Counted from the first letter of the stretch, positions 22,800-36,139 are shown. The stretch: 64,000 nucleotides of DNA from Leptoclinus maculatus (GCA_032191485.1 JAVDOI010000011.1:17986117-18050116), one strand, 5' to 3'. Numbers and translations: made by a program. Notes: generated from the letters alone by a model not told the origin.

Positions 22800-23105
22800 T
22801 GGGAGAATTGCCCCATAAAGGCGGCCTTTTCAGATGAATCTCGGCTGATTCAAGCTAATGATCTGAGCAACACAGGTCGCGGCATTCCGCTTCATCGGCT
22901 TCAAAACACGTCAAATCTCGACCCCGTGACGTGCGTTCTCTTTTGCTCCAGATCCGCTGTTTCTATACTGGATTTCATGGTGTGGGGTTTCTCTACAGCG
23001 CTTTCACAAGAGGCCAGATTCAATTAATGTGGCAGCGAGTTAAGTGGGCCCTCAGGGGTTAAGGTCTGTCATGTCAGATGGATCTGTTTGTGTGGAGGAG
23101 CAGGA
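22800..23105. promoter_or_regulatory. Candidate conserved non-coding block
   Basis: Non-repetitive, stop-rich sequence with words such as CAAGCTAATGATCTGAG, CCCGTGACGTGCG (CRE-like), GATTCAATTAATGTGGC and CATGTCAGATGGATCTG. It resembles an enhancer by composition; unproven. Confidence 0.28.
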
Positions 23106-25473
23106 GAATCCCACACTCCTCAGCCTTAGTGGAGGGGGGGAAGAGATGCTTCAGAGCCCATCTCAGTACTCCCCTCACAAAGCCTGTATGTAGCTCGTAA
23201 GAAATTTGATCTTAGAACCCTTCGAGTCTCGCATAAGGAGATCTCAGAACTTCCCTTTTCCCGTTGGGTTAAAACGCACAACGGGATCCGAGGCTGCACA
23301 TCCTTATTCTGTCTAAGAGCTCTTCAATGTGGCATGTTTCCCTGAAGGCCGGGCAATGCACTAAGTGCACAGAGTGACGGCTGTAAAGACTTTCTCATGG
23401 ATGTACAGTAGCATGTTCATAGAAGTTGTTTTGAATATTTAAAGATCTGCTACAGTAGTCGCTGAAATAATATGACACCGCTGACAGGACGGATCCTTGT
23501 TGCTTTCATTATACCGTCTTCAACGGAGACAGCGGGCGCCGCCTCCTGTAAATTAAATGGAGTGTGATGTAACAGCGAGTGAAAACAGCAACGTTATCGT
23601 CGCGGTCCAGGCTAATTGATGAGTGCTTGTCTGCAGGATTGCAGAGATGACTTGTTTGTGAGCCCCCCCCCCCCTCCCCGCTTGTCACACAGCGAGACGG
23701 AAACACCAGTGAAATATCAAGGGGCAGACACCCACGCGCTTCCCGTAGGATTTCGGGAAGACGGCACAGCCATCTTAGGAAAGGAAATAAATAAAAAGTA
23801 GCTTCCACCTGCTGCACTGTGTATAATGTACAGTTTCCAAACTAACTTGTGCACCTGGCCTCGCTGTATCCTGTTATAGAATAACTTGCTTGGAAACACA
23901 CTCTAGTGACTCACCAGCTACTGTACTTGTAGCAGTGATATGAATTTAGAGAGATGAATAGATAGTCAGATGAATAACCGCATCATGCAGCAAAAGAAAT
24001 CCTACAATGGCGTTCGCTCGCGTGGGCGATTCGGTTCAAAAATGTGACCTTATCCTTGTTATTACATACCATCTGAGATATGATTTAAAGCTGCATTCAT
24101 CAATATCTTTTATATTAACAGTGGATCAAAAGACTGTGTGTAGTGAGAACAGAGTCAGTTGAGGTGCCAGACTCCCTGTGAGTTATTAACCCAACTTTGC
24201 AGTTCCCCTCAGCTACACAGAGCCTTCTAGCGTCTTTCAGCACATTGTCTTGGTTTTAAGGGCCCACGACTTTACCGTTTTGGTTCCCTCACACCGCTCT
24301 CATCAATGTTGTTTTCGAGCTGCAGCATGTTGTTGTTCTCAGCAAAAGTGCCTGCCCAGCCCACCAAACGACAAGCTGACAAAGTTAGCGACTATAGCTG
24401 CTGAACATGGTGGCGCAATTAGCGGCTAAAATAGCCAGATAGTTATCGTAGGAGTCGGTGGAGACAAAAGCAGAAGGAGAGTGAATATTGGACTTCAATT
24501 GTTTCGATGGGCAGAAACACAGCTTCAGATGAGTGCTAATGTTGCTCCATCTCTGATGGATAAGTAAGTAGGCCACTGTTTGTGAACATGTAATATGTAG
24601 ATGTCTGCAATAATGCAGGTTTATTTGAGGTCCTATTCATACAGTACTTGTTATTATGTGTCAAATTATTCTATTGTTATTATTCTACATCCCTATATAT
24701 ATATTCTCGTTGTAGTACCACACCATGCTCACTTGCATTCTTGTAAAATAGCAAAAATATGACAAGCACTGGCAAGGAGGGGCCCCTTCAGCTCTGCGTC
24801 TCTCTTCGGGGCCCTCCTAAAGCCTCCAGAGCTTGAGCCCCCGTAGGTTCACGGGTCAAGTAAAGTAGGCACTCGTGAAGATGAGGACAATTTCCCATAG
24901 TGTGGACAAGCTTTACTAGCTAATTATGGGTTGGAATGTGGGAACGATGACGATATGGAAGGAAAAAGCTTCATTAACACTCTTAGATGTTTAAGTCATA
25001 GCATGACGGGATGAGATGGGATACCCTCTCTACCATTGTATTCATGTATTTTCCTGTCTATTTACTCTCCCCACAAAGGCAAATCAAAGCAAGGCCGCTC
25101 ACTTATTGAATTAACAGCAATCGGGAAGCATTAAGCAGAGGTCCTCTACCTGATTTTCCACTCAATACTGTGGCAAATGGGGGACAACACACAGAGACAG
25201 AGGCTACGACTTGTGGTCTGCTTGGTGGGTCAAATCAAGCCAGCGGAGGGAGCCAAGGGTGGGAGTGTAGCCTCGGAACAAGGAGAGAGAGCCAGGGAAG
25301 AGTCGGTACTATAGCCAGGCCTTGGAAAAAGGGCACAGATCTGGACTGAAGGCTGCTGGTAACATCTTATCGCAGCCCGGTTTCTCCAGTTTGACTCGCA
25401 GCCTCCAAGCCCGCCTCCAAGCCCGCCCGAGGACATCGTGAGGCAGGCATAGCGCGGCTGAGCTAGGGCCACA

Positions 25474-25475
<2 letters not shown>
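23106..25475. other. Non-coding stretch, about 2.4 kb
   Basis: Contains a poly-C run (23,663-23,674). A segment at about 24,085-24,590 has the look of a dispersed fish repeat (GGATCAAAAGACTGTGTGTA, CTACACAGAGCCTTCTAGCG), but no second copy is in the window. No gene is supported. Confidence 0.45.

Positions 25476-25521
<46 letters not shown>
25476..25521. repeat. (CA)23 microsatellite
   Basis: 46-bp CA run. Confidence 0.94.
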
Positions 25522-25524
<3 letters not shown>

Positions 25525-25525
<1 letters not shown>

Positions 25526-26210
25526 CACCGCGCCGGTACAGGGCAAGGCCTCGCCTTCGGTGGAGTCTCATATAAAGCCTTGTCACCATGGCAACTACTT
25601 CATCATTAGAAAGCCACTGTTGGTGGCCAGTGCCCGTGCACTTTTCCTTCTTTGTCTCTTTCATTCTGCCTTTGTGTCTTCAGTTTTATTTTTCCCCAAT
25701 TATAACATGAATTGTGTTTTACTACAAATAGCTTTGCTACAAGAAGGGACAAATAATAGCTATTGAGACCGCGTATTTGACATTGAAAATGAAAAAGACA
25801 AGAAATGCAATTTTAATCATCCTTTGCATTAATAAAAAAAAAAAAACATGTTTACTTTGCCTTAACCGAGCGTGATTCAATTCAAAACATTGTAGAACAT
25901 GTTCATCAAAAACATCTATTGTCTGCACCTTTTAGTTTAAGATTGATGTGATGTTTTTCATTTCTCATTTGAAACTCTGTTCCTCTTAGAAAAGCAATTT
26001 TTGGGTGATTTGGGACCTCATGGCCTGAAAATGCATTATTTGAACAACTTGGTCATCCAAAGGTGGTCATTGTGCCCCCGGTCACCGGTAGCTGTGCCTC
26101 TAGCTTGTTTGTGCTTTTCCAACTGACAGAATCGACAGTGGTGGAAAGCCAGTGAGGGACCATGTCCCTGCCACTACAATACAACCACTGCACTGGCGTG
26201 ACGAGGACAT
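25525..26210. other. Non-coding stretch
   Basis: Unique sequence with a short A run near 25,833-25,846. Nothing recognisable. Confidence 0.5.
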
Positions 26211-26214
26211 AGAG

Positions 26215-26300
26215 CAGGGGTCAACAACGACATTTGTCCAAGGGACAGAATTGTTTGTGGAGGTCAGACTTTCAACTGATGAATATATATATATATATTT
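26215..26300 (+). mobile_element. hAT-like terminal fragment
   Basis: CAGGGGTCAACAAC at 26,215 has the same CAGGGGTC start as the two nested elements at 47,943 and 48,015. A short AT run (26,284-26,299) follows. No opposite terminus is visible within a few kb, so I call only a terminal fragment. Confidence 0.35.
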
Positions 26301-27354
26301 AGGCCCATTAGCCCATCATTGTTAAATATTTTCACTTTCCTACTCACTTTTATTTGCCTGTATTAGTGTGAAAAACATGGGAAATCCATAATGACAACTA
26401 GATGCTTAACTAGAAAATGCTCTTAGACCTCCGCCAAAGTCTACAGCTGGTTTCATTATGGTTCAAATCTGTGATTCCAGAAACATGGTATCAGAATGCA
26501 GTCCTATAATTCCCCAACTGCAGCGTATGTTATGTACAAGGCATGCACATTGGTCTGACTCCAATGCTCACGTAAAGGAACATTGCAACAAATCGCTGTC
26601 AGTCAAGCTTGTCTAACCCGGTTAACCGGGCTAAACCTACTAGCATGCTACAGCTGGTAGACATCAACTGGTGCGCTGCCAAAGCTTTTAGGGTAAAAAC
26701 CACGCCCTCGGCTCAGTGCTGCGATTGCGTTGCGGAAATCAAACAGGTCTGTCTGTGGTGTAGCATTACAGCGCTGGTACTTCTGCGTTGTGCTCGGATC
26801 CAGGACAAAATCATCTTGGGTTTACAGCTATCGCATGCAGTAGCTTCAAACTGGAGGATGAGAGAACGCGAAATGTTGTGTCTTGATCGAGTCTTCTTAA
26901 CGAAACTGCTCTATGAATGATGTTTTTTGTGAAAATGCACCCGTTTTATCAGTAGTTTACTAGATTTGCACGCATGGAAATACTCTTCAAAAGCTTGTGC
27001 CATATTCTGTGTTTTTAATTTGATCTTAAATACTGCCAGTACTAATACGGACGAGTAAGAAGGCCATATGGCCTTTTACTCATCTCTACTATATCGTCAG
27101 AGCCATGGCATTAGGGCTGTAGTGTACACAAATGTAATTTCATAAACCTTACTTTGTCTCCCAAGGCATGGGTGTTTCACTTAGTTGTTGGGCTTTTATC
27201 TATTTATGCATCAAATCAAAAGGGACAGTGAACCACATTTAGGGAGTGGAAAGTGTATCCTGAAGAATTTAATAAGAAAAGAGATCTTGATGGATTACAG
27301 ACCTTCTCCACATCTCAGACATTTTCAGAATGATAAATCACAAAGGCCTTTTAT
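26301..27354. other. Non-coding stretch
   Basis: No recognisable gene or repeat. A 103-residue open frame near 26.6-26.9 kb has no domain features and no exon context. Confidence 0.5.
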
Positions 27355-27440
27355 ACCCCCCCCCCTTCCCCCTCCCTTCTTTCTTTCTTTTCTTTCTCTT
27401 CTCCTGCCTTTCTCTCCCTCTCCCTCTCTCTCTGCCTTCC
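27355..27440. repeat. Poly-C and CT-rich pyrimidine tract
   Basis: A C run followed by CTTTCTTTCTTTTC and TCTCCCTCTCCCTCTC low-complexity sequence. Confidence 0.85.
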
Positions 27441-28224
27441 ACTCATTCTCATCTCATGAGCCTTGGCTTTCAATTGTAAGAGATTACAGGAGCATAGCCG
27501 GACTGCGGCCCGTCGAGGATCTTTTATTAATATTTATATGCATATGAAACAAGCCAATTCTAAGCTGTCGGTGAGCAGCTGAACCCTGCGGCCCCATTGT
27601 GTATATAGATATATATATATATAAATATGCAAGAACCACTGTGTGTGTGTGTGGCGGCTGTGTGTCTGTGAATATACAGCATGTGTACGTGTGCTGTGCA
27701 GTACCCGTGTCCGCTTGTGTTCCACTTCGGCACTAACCGTCTACCCCTGCGTCGTCCCGGGCCACCTGAGCCACCAGCGGTGTACCGGAGACCACGAGCG
27801 GTGTTTCCCCACCAGGGTTCGATCGTTAGCAGGACTTTTCTGGCTCTCTCTGTCTTCAAGGTTAAACAGGACTCTGAGGGTTGGGCGGGGGGGTGTGTGT
27901 AGCGGCGGGGGCTCTAAATCTGCAAACAAGTGTGGAGCCTGGCAGTCAAGGCTATCGAAGGAGCTGATATCCCGCCGGTGGAGGGAGCAGAAGGAGACTA
28001 ATCCTTCATACATAATAGATGGCCAAATCCTCTAAAACACAGAGACACTAGCTGCCTGTGCCGCAGAGGCCCTGCCACTGCTAACAGATCAGACAGCAGG
28101 CATCCCCCTCCTTGCCACCTTCATTAATACTCAATTACAACAAAGCTCCTACACCCATTGTCTCCTCCTGAAAAGGTGGGTCAGGTATAGCTGCCCACCC
28201 CCCACCCCCGTACACAGAGATAAT
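27441..28224. other. Non-coding stretch, locally CpG-rich
   Basis: An AT repeat (27,607-27,622) and a short GT run (27,640-27,653) are followed by a moderately CpG-rich region (27,720-27,980). A possible conserved patch lies near 28,115-28,145 (TTCATTAATACTCAATTACA). No gene is supported. Confidence 0.45.
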
Positions 28225-28680
28225 GTCATATAATATCTTTGTTGCCGGAGTCAAGTGGCGAGGGAGAAGACCATCCTCGAGAAATAACAGCGGTCCTCTC
28301 ATCGCCACCACTTCGCATTTGCCGTGTCGTTTGCGTCGTGATCCAAACAGGAAGGCGACGAACAGATCTGAGGGGAGCTCGGGTGTTTACGCTCGCAGCT
28401 CACTGGCGTGGTTGTTCGGCGAAAAACGGGAATAAACATAAACAGCATTTCATTTTACTCCACGGGCACTCTGGAGTCTGCACGATGCCAGGCATTTTCT
28501 AGTTGAGAGGATGCCCGCGTGCCGCAAGCGTTCTCTCTCTCTCTCGAGCGTTATCGTCTTGCGAGCGATATGAAAGTTGACACGTGCGCGAGGGGCCTTT
28601 CGATCGAGTGTCTTTTTGCGGCGTTCAACACTTTCTACAGCCGTTCATTAATGCTGTTGCACGGCGGTTCCTCGTGATGT
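28225..28680. promoter_or_regulatory. CpG-rich block, candidate CpG island or enhancer
   Basis: Sustained CpG richness without repeats: CATTTGCCGTGTCGTTTGCG, GGAAGGCGACGAAC, TTTACGCTCGCAG, CGAGCGTTATCGTCTTGCGA and CGTGCGCGAGG. The flanks are CpG-poor. There is no TATA box and no long open frame. Unmethylated CpG islands in fish often mark promoters or developmental enhancers; this is inference. Confidence 0.35.
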
Positions 28681-29634
28681 ATTGCATTTGAAAGGCTGCA
28701 TCTCTTTTGTTTCAAATCAATGATTCATATACATGGTCGTTTTTGCACTTGATTATAACAGATGATTACTTAGAAATGCTGCTGCTTCACATTAAGAGTT
28801 ACAACCAAAAATTTCAAGCTGTCTCTCTGCGTCTGCTTCTCGTCTTTCTACAACCGAAATTGAATCCCTGTGATTTATTTTGCAGTTGTTGTTTTTTTTT
28901 AAAAGCCTTCAAAAGCTTTTTAATTTAACCAAGGGACGAAACCTGAAGGTGCTGACTTGACTTGAGTTATTTATTTATTTTTAGCTTTCACAGTCAAATA
29001 CACCTACGCTGCTCTGTTGTATTAAAGTATTGACCAAAAAAAAAAATGCTTTTTAAACTCTGCTATAATAATACAAAAATATTTTTTAAATGTAAAAATA
29101 ATTGTGGACTGGATTCGCCTCTTAAAACTCAAACAATGTTATTTCACTTTTTCATTCCCCAAATCTACATTTCCCTTTTATTCGTTGAGTGCACATTCTA
29201 TCGAGTCACTACAACAGTAATAAAATGCTTCCCCTCCTGTTTTCTTCCCCCATTCTTAATATCTGTAGATGGAGAGCACTACGCTGAGTGGGAGATGTCG
29301 CTAACAACACTTCCTGGCGTAGAATTAGACACTCAGGAATAGAGTATTGCTGCTGTTGTTCCAATTAGTGAGTCCCTGCATGACTGGCTTGCTTCTCCAC
29401 TCATCCCTTCTTTGCAACCCTTTACATTGCCCCATCTATCCCCATTATACCCAATTTCTTCCTCACCAACTTCTATTTTTTCCTCTCTCTTTCTCTCTTT
29501 CCAAAACTTTAGCCTCCTCGCTGTCTTTGGGGCTTCCAGATATTTCCAGACAGAAATAACCGGGCAGGTAAAGTTCTCTCAGCGCCTCGGAGAACGAGAA
29601 ACCGAGAGCCCTTTTCCTCCTTTCTCCCTGTACT
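28681..29634. other. AT-rich non-coding stretch
   Basis: AT- and T-rich sequence. A short acceptor-like TATCTGTAG at about 29,260 precedes a 70-nt open segment ending in a stop, too weak to call an exon. Confidence 0.45.
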
Positions 29635-29660
29635 TTCTCTCTCTCTCTCTCTCTCTCTCT
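29635..29660. repeat. (CT)13 microsatellite
   Basis: Pure CT run. Confidence 0.92.
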
Positions 29661-29925
29661 ACATCTATCTTTCTCTTTGTCTGGGCAGGACTCCCCAGGC
29701 AGCAGGAGTCCCTGTGGGCTCCCGGTGTGATCCGTTGGTGTTTAGCTGTTAATCTGTCAGACTAATTCTACGGACAAACACTGCAGCGACGTATAATTCC
29801 CAGTCCACGAGGAGAAAAGGACGTGGAGGCCATAGGCCAGCCTGGAGACTGATGAGCCACACTAGCATAATTAAGGCCAGCGCCTCCCTCGGGACGAGCC
29901 CTCGCGTCCCTCTCTTCCTCTCTAT

Positions 29926-29956
29926 CCATCTATCTATATACGCTATCTATCTATCT
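29926..29956. repeat. (TATC)n tetranucleotide repeat, interrupted
   Basis: Two short CTAT/TATC runs flank TATATACG. Confidence 0.8.
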
Positions 29957-29959
29957 GTG

Positions 29960-32014
29960 TCCTTTATAGCTTCCTCTTCTCCTTGTTTTTTTTTAATCTT
30001 CCTTTCCATTAACGTTGTTGGCGGTGAATGAAAAATCTTCTTTTTTTTTCCTCTGCTGCTTGCATCGCAAGTAATGAGAGGGAAGGAGAAAATGAGATGT
30101 ATATATGTGCAAGAAATTGGTGCTGGATCTATTAAGTGTGCAATAGGGTTTGTTTCATCGAGGTGTTATTGCTCCCCACCTCGCCTCTAAACTGTTTGCA
30201 TGTTTAATTGTTGGGTGTTTTGTTTTTGTTTTTTTTACACACAAATGGTGTTGATTTTCGTGGCGACGCTGAGCTGGCTAACGCTTCATCCTCTTCTTCC
30301 ACATAATGGCTTTCAATTCCCCATTTAATCTTCAGCCATTTAAGGATTAGCCTAAAGCGGAGCGGTGGAAACCAAATAAGTGCAACTAACTGTCGTCATT
30401 TCACTTTTTTTACGGATAAAATCAATACAGATTTCACAAGAGCAAAATGGGTTTTTTTCATATTAACTTCCTGCTGCCGTTGCTATTGATTCTAATGTAT
30501 TCAATAACTTCTTCTTTGTTTCAGTGCTTTCTTCCCTCAAAATCAAACATTTTGTCACACTAAAGTGTGTGTGTGTGTGTAAAGCAACCCTGCCGTACAC
30601 AAAATCAGATATAGTTTTGATGTGGAACAAGCATTAAGCACAGTGTGTGTACAATCCACGCTGTTATCCTTTCTAAATGTGACCCGTGTTAGCAGTGGGA
30701 AGCTGTAGCTTTGTTAGCGGCGGCTTGTGACAGCTCTGCTAGTGGAAGTGGTTGTTACTGCTGATCTAGCTGTGAAACACAGTGCCATGTCTCCAGGCAA
30801 GCTGGAAGATACCATCACACACACACACATACACATATATATAGTACATACACACACGCGCACGCACGCTCGAGCCTCACGCACAACCCAAATAGCGTGG
30901 ATGGAGAGAGGGATCTCGACAGGAACGAGATGGGAAAACAGGCAGTCGTCCTTTTTCCTCCCTCACACCTGAGAGTACCGTAGGCTGTGTATATAAGAGC
31001 ACTTTGCTGTAACTCTCTCCATCAAGCTCTCCACCTCCTACTCCTCTCTTCCCTCCTTCTCGACTTTCTTCTCTCACTGCAGGCGATTGGTTTGATCTCT
31101 GATCCCTGTAGTCCTGCCACTACCCTCCCTTCCCCCACAACCGAGCTCTGTTGTTTGCTCAACCTACATGGATCTGCACTTTCCACACAAAACAAAACAG
31201 GGCAGCTCCCTGTGACACAAATACACTCGGATATGTTAGCGTCGTGTCTGACTCCGGCGCGTTCGGAAGCATTAATAGGATTTTTTGTTTTTGTTTCTCC
31301 GGCTTCATGGCGTCGCTTTTTTTCTTTGTCGGCAGGGCTTGTCTGGGAACAGTAATTCCCAGGTGAGATGTAAAGGAGAAGGCAAATGAGAAATAAAGAA
31401 GGCACAAGAGGAGATGCCTAAATGGGTGTCGCTTTGAAACCGAATAGCCTTGCCCCCGCAGCAACCTTTGAGTACAGCGAGCAACGGTTTCATGAAGCGC
31501 CACACCTTTCTCTCTCACTGCATCACATTCACAGGATTGGATGAGACGGGTGTAATGGTACTGAGCTTCTTTTTTTTTTTTAACCCAAAAATACCTTCAC
31601 AAGATCAGATAATAAATGAACAGATTTTATTTTTGGCGTCATCTTTTGCACTTGTGCTTATAGGATTCAGAGCAGTGATTGGTGCTGAGATATCTCCTGA
31701 GAAAGAGCAGACCTTGTTTCAAAGATCAAACAATCCATTTCATTTCACTCTCCAGTACGGACTCTTTCAAATGGCTCTCCGGGGACTTGTTGTCTTTGAG
31801 AACTGCCAAAGAAAACATGGCGGGAACATGTTCTTTCTCTCCGTATCGCCGAGCCCTTTTGTCTTCTCTGACGCAGAGATAAACGCAAAACAAAATTATG
31901 CTTCTGTGTAAAAATGACATTAGTCATTTGGCTGAGCCCCCCTCCTTCTTTGACGGGAGAGCATTATGCTGTTAAAAACAGCAGCATGCTCCCAGTCTTT
32001 GCCCGGGGTTCTCA
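29960..32014. other. Non-coding stretch, about 2 kb
   Basis: Short GT (30,565-30,580) and CA (30,816-30,828) runs. Overlapping open frames on both strands between 30.9 and 31.9 kb carry no recognisable domain and lack codon-like structure. Confidence 0.45.
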
Positions 32015-32040
32015 AGGGAGGGGGGGGGGGGAGGGGGGGG
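32015..32040. repeat. Poly-G run
   Basis: G runs of 10 and 9 separated by GA, with a GGGAG lead-in; a strong G-quadruplex candidate. Confidence 0.88.
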
Positions 32041-33515
32041 CAGCAGTTGTTGTTGCTCAAGAGCTCTATTCACTCTAAGCTGGCGAAAACACACCAAGGC
32101 ATATGGCAGCTTGATTTAGTTAGCTTGTAAAATGATTTCATAAAACTAAATTTGGATGAAGATAACAGAGTAACCAAGCAATTAAATCGAGTATGGTCAA
32201 TTTGAAGCACCTGATAGCACAGATCCAGCTGCGGTGGAACATCTGGCGAAGGCCCCGCGGATCGGTAAAGGGAAAAAACAAAAACAAAAAAAAGCTGTGG
32301 ATTCAACTCTTCGTTTGCAGAATCTCGCACGTGCAAAAAAAAAAAGCTGCTCGAAATGTAGCGTTTAAACTGCTGCATCCGAAGGCACTTTTAAAAGGTG
32401 AACAAAAAAAAAGCCGTGGCATCCATCAGCTGTGTAAAGGGGGAAAAAAAGGAAACGCGTTCTCTGCCATCTGGAAAAATGAAAAAGGGCATTTGATTTT
32501 CCCTGATCTCACCAGCATGACAGCAGCAAGAAACACTGGCATGAAGTCCTGCTCTCCCGGCCAGTATTGACTACTGAGCTGCTGTGAGATTTGATGCTGG
32601 ACCTGAGTTAACCCGCAGGTCAGGTGCTTCCAAAACCTTTTTATTTTTGTTTCACATTTATATGACCTGAATGAGTCACCAGCCTCACCTTCAGCACATT
32701 TCTCTACCCATCAAATTGGCCACACCAGCCTTAAAAATAAAAAAAACTTTTATCATCTATTTCTTAAACCCACAAAAGCTGGTCCCGCAGTATGGATGTT
32801 GGAGCGGGCATGAATGCAATCAATAGATACGAGAGTAAGTGAAACAAACGGGAGTTAGTAAAACAAATGGTTTTAATTTGATGCTGTAATCTGTGCGAGT
32901 GCTGTATGGGGGCCTGAGAGACAGCAACAACTATTATTAATGGTAAACAGTGAATAAAAAGACTATAATAAGGCATGCATGATTAGATAAAGAGGAAAAG
33001 GTCGCAGCAGGTTGATGCATGTGTCTCATTAGCCGCTTTATTTGTCTCCCTTCGTTTACCCTTCATTAGCCTGCCTGTTTAATCCTCTTTCTGTCTCCTT
33101 TTTTTTTCTCGAAGTCTCTCCTTTCATTAGGCTCCGCCGCTCTTCTCCGCCGCTTCCTCCTCGATGTGCAGCGTCTTAGTGTAACGGCTTCCCACAGTGT
33201 GTCTGTCTCCCCGAAAATGTCACCCCAGTCTTTGCTGCACAGCGTACCACTTTTGACACGAGCGCTATGTGCGGCAGACAGGGCATAGGGATTAATTTGC
33301 CATATGTGTGTACCTCAGCACCAGACAGGGGTAGAGACTGTGACTGAGGCCTGTCTGGCGGCAGAGACGGAGCCTTACTCACTGGATCCCTTGCGTCCCC
33401 CGCTGCACTTGATGTCACAGGGAGTGGTGGGGGGGATGTGCAACCCTGTGAGAACGAGAGAGCAGGAGACGGAGAGGGAGGGCGGGAGAGGGAGGGAGTA
33501 TGTGCATGATATCAC
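32041..33515. other. Non-coding stretch
   Basis: Several short A runs (32,275-32,425). No gene or repeat is recognised. Confidence 0.5.
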
Positions 33516-33531
33516 GGGGGGGGGGGGGGGG
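33516..33531. repeat. Poly-G run (16 bp)
   Basis: Uninterrupted G homopolymer. Confidence 0.9.
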
Positions 33532-35638
33532 ATAAGTGAAAGGAGAGAGATCCCAGCTCAGAGACATAGAGAAGTGCGCTTTGTGGGGAGTTATCACTGT
33601 AATGCAGCTCAGTGCCAAAAGAGGTCATGTGCGTGCTGCAGATTCATTAGTTTCAGCAGACATTAATATCCTATAATCATTACCAGTTATAGCAAGGAGC
33701 ATTCTGTATGTGTGAGGCTTTATTAAGCACCATTCCATAAACCTTAGGTAAAGTCCTGAGATTAATGACACTGTCTCGACACTAGCCTGATTTGCAGTTC
33801 ATTTTATCTGTGTTCTGAAGAAAGGAAAAAAAAAAAAAGGTTTCATCAGACGTGACTGCATTAATAGTAATGTAGATGCATCTTTTACCTCCCTCTCATG
33901 CTTAATTTGTCTTTATATTACCTCATTAGATTAAATTGTCGGTTTACATCAAGGCCAAAGGTTACTACATAGACGGTCCCCTAATGCAACTTCTTTCTCA
34001 TTGACAGAGGGGGAAACCTAACTTGGAATGCTGCAAGGGTATTTGACAGAGAACAATCCATTTTTACATGACAGCTACCATAGAGATGAAAATCTAAATA
34101 TATAGGCCTATTCAAGCCAAACTGAAACTATAACGGTGCACACACGGTAGAGTGCAGATCTCTGCCAGGTGTGTCTGCCACGACCACAGCTGTATTGTGT
34201 GATTGAATGAATACAACATACAATTGGCTAACCCACCCGTCAAGACACGCGAGTCATTGGAAGCCTTGAGATAAGTTAATTTCAAAGAATGCTCAGTATG
34301 TTGTAGCCTACGTGAAGCACTTAAGAGAAGAATTGGTGTTGTGTGCACCCAAGGTGTTGTGTTGAAGGTCACAATTGATGTTAAAGAATGTGTTTGCAAG
34401 ATACGTGTTAACCTTGTTTGCTGAATAGCAAAGGCTCAGTACAAGTTGCATTCCCAGTTCCCTGCTACACAAAGCTACAGAAACTGTTCAGACGTTCTCT
34501 CTTTAGTTAAACTGCTGTATGTCGACCTCTCCATGCCATCAGATAACACGGCAATCTACTTCAAGACAACAGTGAAACCCATCCTGCTCTCTTCTCTTGA
34601 TGATAAACTTGACCATTGCATGCACCACACCTGTATTATAACAGCATTGTTGGTGGCAGCCCACAGCAGCCTCGCCCTCTTAATAAAGTAATGTCTGGAG
34701 TGGCTGTGAAAGCCTTGTCTGGGTGGGTATGCAATGGGCTGGGGAGTAATGAGCAAGTCTGAGATAAATAATGGATCGCTGTCATTCATATTACAGAGGA
34801 AATTACTGTAATGGTGCTTGCCGGGTGAAAGACCTCCATCAAACACATTAACACTCAGGACAAAGACAGAGAGGAAAGGGGGACAGAGGCAAGGAAGGAG
34901 GATGAGAGCGGATGACATCAAAGTTAAATCACATCCTGCCACTTGAGGGCCGACATAAATTGAAGTGAGGAAGGAAAGGCAGGAAACGAGCACCTGACTA
35001 TTTTGAGGCTGAGATGGATGGAAACACCTAAAAGCTGCATTACCACCGTGACTTATGTCAGAAGGAAGTTCTCTCTCTCCTCTCCCGATACCTTCCTTCT
35101 CCTACCCTCCCACTTATTCACCCAACCCTCCCACCCTCACCCTCTCCTCTGTGCTCTCCCAGGGCATTAGAAACAGAATGGTCTGAATGTGAGCCTCCAA
35201 TAGTGGAGATAAATGGGATTTGAAGCACAGGCTATAAGGAGTGGCAGTCATTAGACAGTAAGTGAGCCAAGCGAGTTGTTAGGACATGAGCAGTGCTAGT
35301 CGTTAGGAAGGGATGGAGGGAGAGAGAGATGGAGCGATGGAGGGAAGGAAGGAGGCCACTGGCTGTTTGTTCTAGGACTAAGTGCTGGATAATGAGATCA
35401 GACTGACATGACCCGGCCCCAGAGCTGAGAGACAGCTTTGCCATTACACCTCTCCCCTCCTTCTCTCCATCTCATTCTCTTTTCTTACACATACTTTCTC
35501 TTTCTGTCTCTAGTTATCTCTCTTTTTTTAACTCTCTTCTTCCCACACAAACTAAAACTGCATTGGCAGCGGCATGTGAGGTCTAAAGCGGATGAAAGCA
35601 TAGTATCTGACAAATGTAAACAATAAAACAGGCACCAC
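33532..35638. other. Non-coding stretch, about 2.1 kb
   Basis: A possible conserved patch lies at 33,640-33,990 (CAGATTCATTAG, GAGATTAATGACAC, GCTTAATTTGTC). Purine-rich sequence near 34,860-34,910 and pyrimidine-rich near 35,440-35,560. No gene is supported. Confidence 0.45.
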
Positions 35639-35955
35639 GCCTGATTTGGTGTGAATGCAGCCTAAGTATAGTCAGCCTGATTTGGTCCTCCCATTCATTT
35701 GAATGGGGGTGGTATGTTTAACCGGCGATTGGGATGCGGGGGGTGCCGGAAGAAAAAACGCAGCGGCGAAAGGAGAAACGCAACCGGACATCTCGCTGCG
35801 GTTGCCAAATCACAGAACCGGCTATCCCGAGCTTTACAACCCAGCCATGTAGGAACAAGAACGCTTGGCGTTAACGGGCCATTAAGTGACACTCCCACAC
35901 CGCCTCTCAAATTGACTGCAACGCCTCAATTTGGTGGGAATGCAGCCTTAGTATA
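35639..35955. repeat. Segment bounded by 32/33-bp direct repeats
   Basis: GCCTGATTTGGTGTGAATGC (35,639 on, continuing AGCCTAAGTATA) recurs with few changes as GCCTCAATTTGGTGGGAATG (35,923 on, continuing CAGCCTTAGTATA). The roughly 250 bp between are CpG-rich (CCGGCGATTGGGATGCGG, CAGCGGCGAAAGG). Confidence 0.6.
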
Positions 35956-36139
35956 CTAATATTGTGGCGATATGCTAATTGGCATATCAAACTTCGGAAC
36001 ACATACAGGTTAAACCTTTAATAAACTGAAGCAAAGGTAAGATAAAGATTAATACTTGAGTTTGTTAGAATGTAAAGGCCTGAGAAAACTAGGGAAGGAA
36101 GGAGGAAAATAATCAGAAAAAGGCCATAGACTATAAAAA

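Noticed and set aside
27550..27580. Partial match to microRNA miR-181 (GCTGTCGGTGAG)
   Set aside because: Only the 3' part matches. The seed differs and no hairpin partner arm is present nearby.
31450..31911. 153-residue plus-strand open frame
   Set aside because: No recognisable domain; contains a poly-Phe run from a T tract and is overlapped by similar frames on the other strand.
34943..34960. CCACTTGAGGGC as a CTCF-like site
   Set aside because: Two mismatches at strongly conserved core positions; weaker than the three sites reported.
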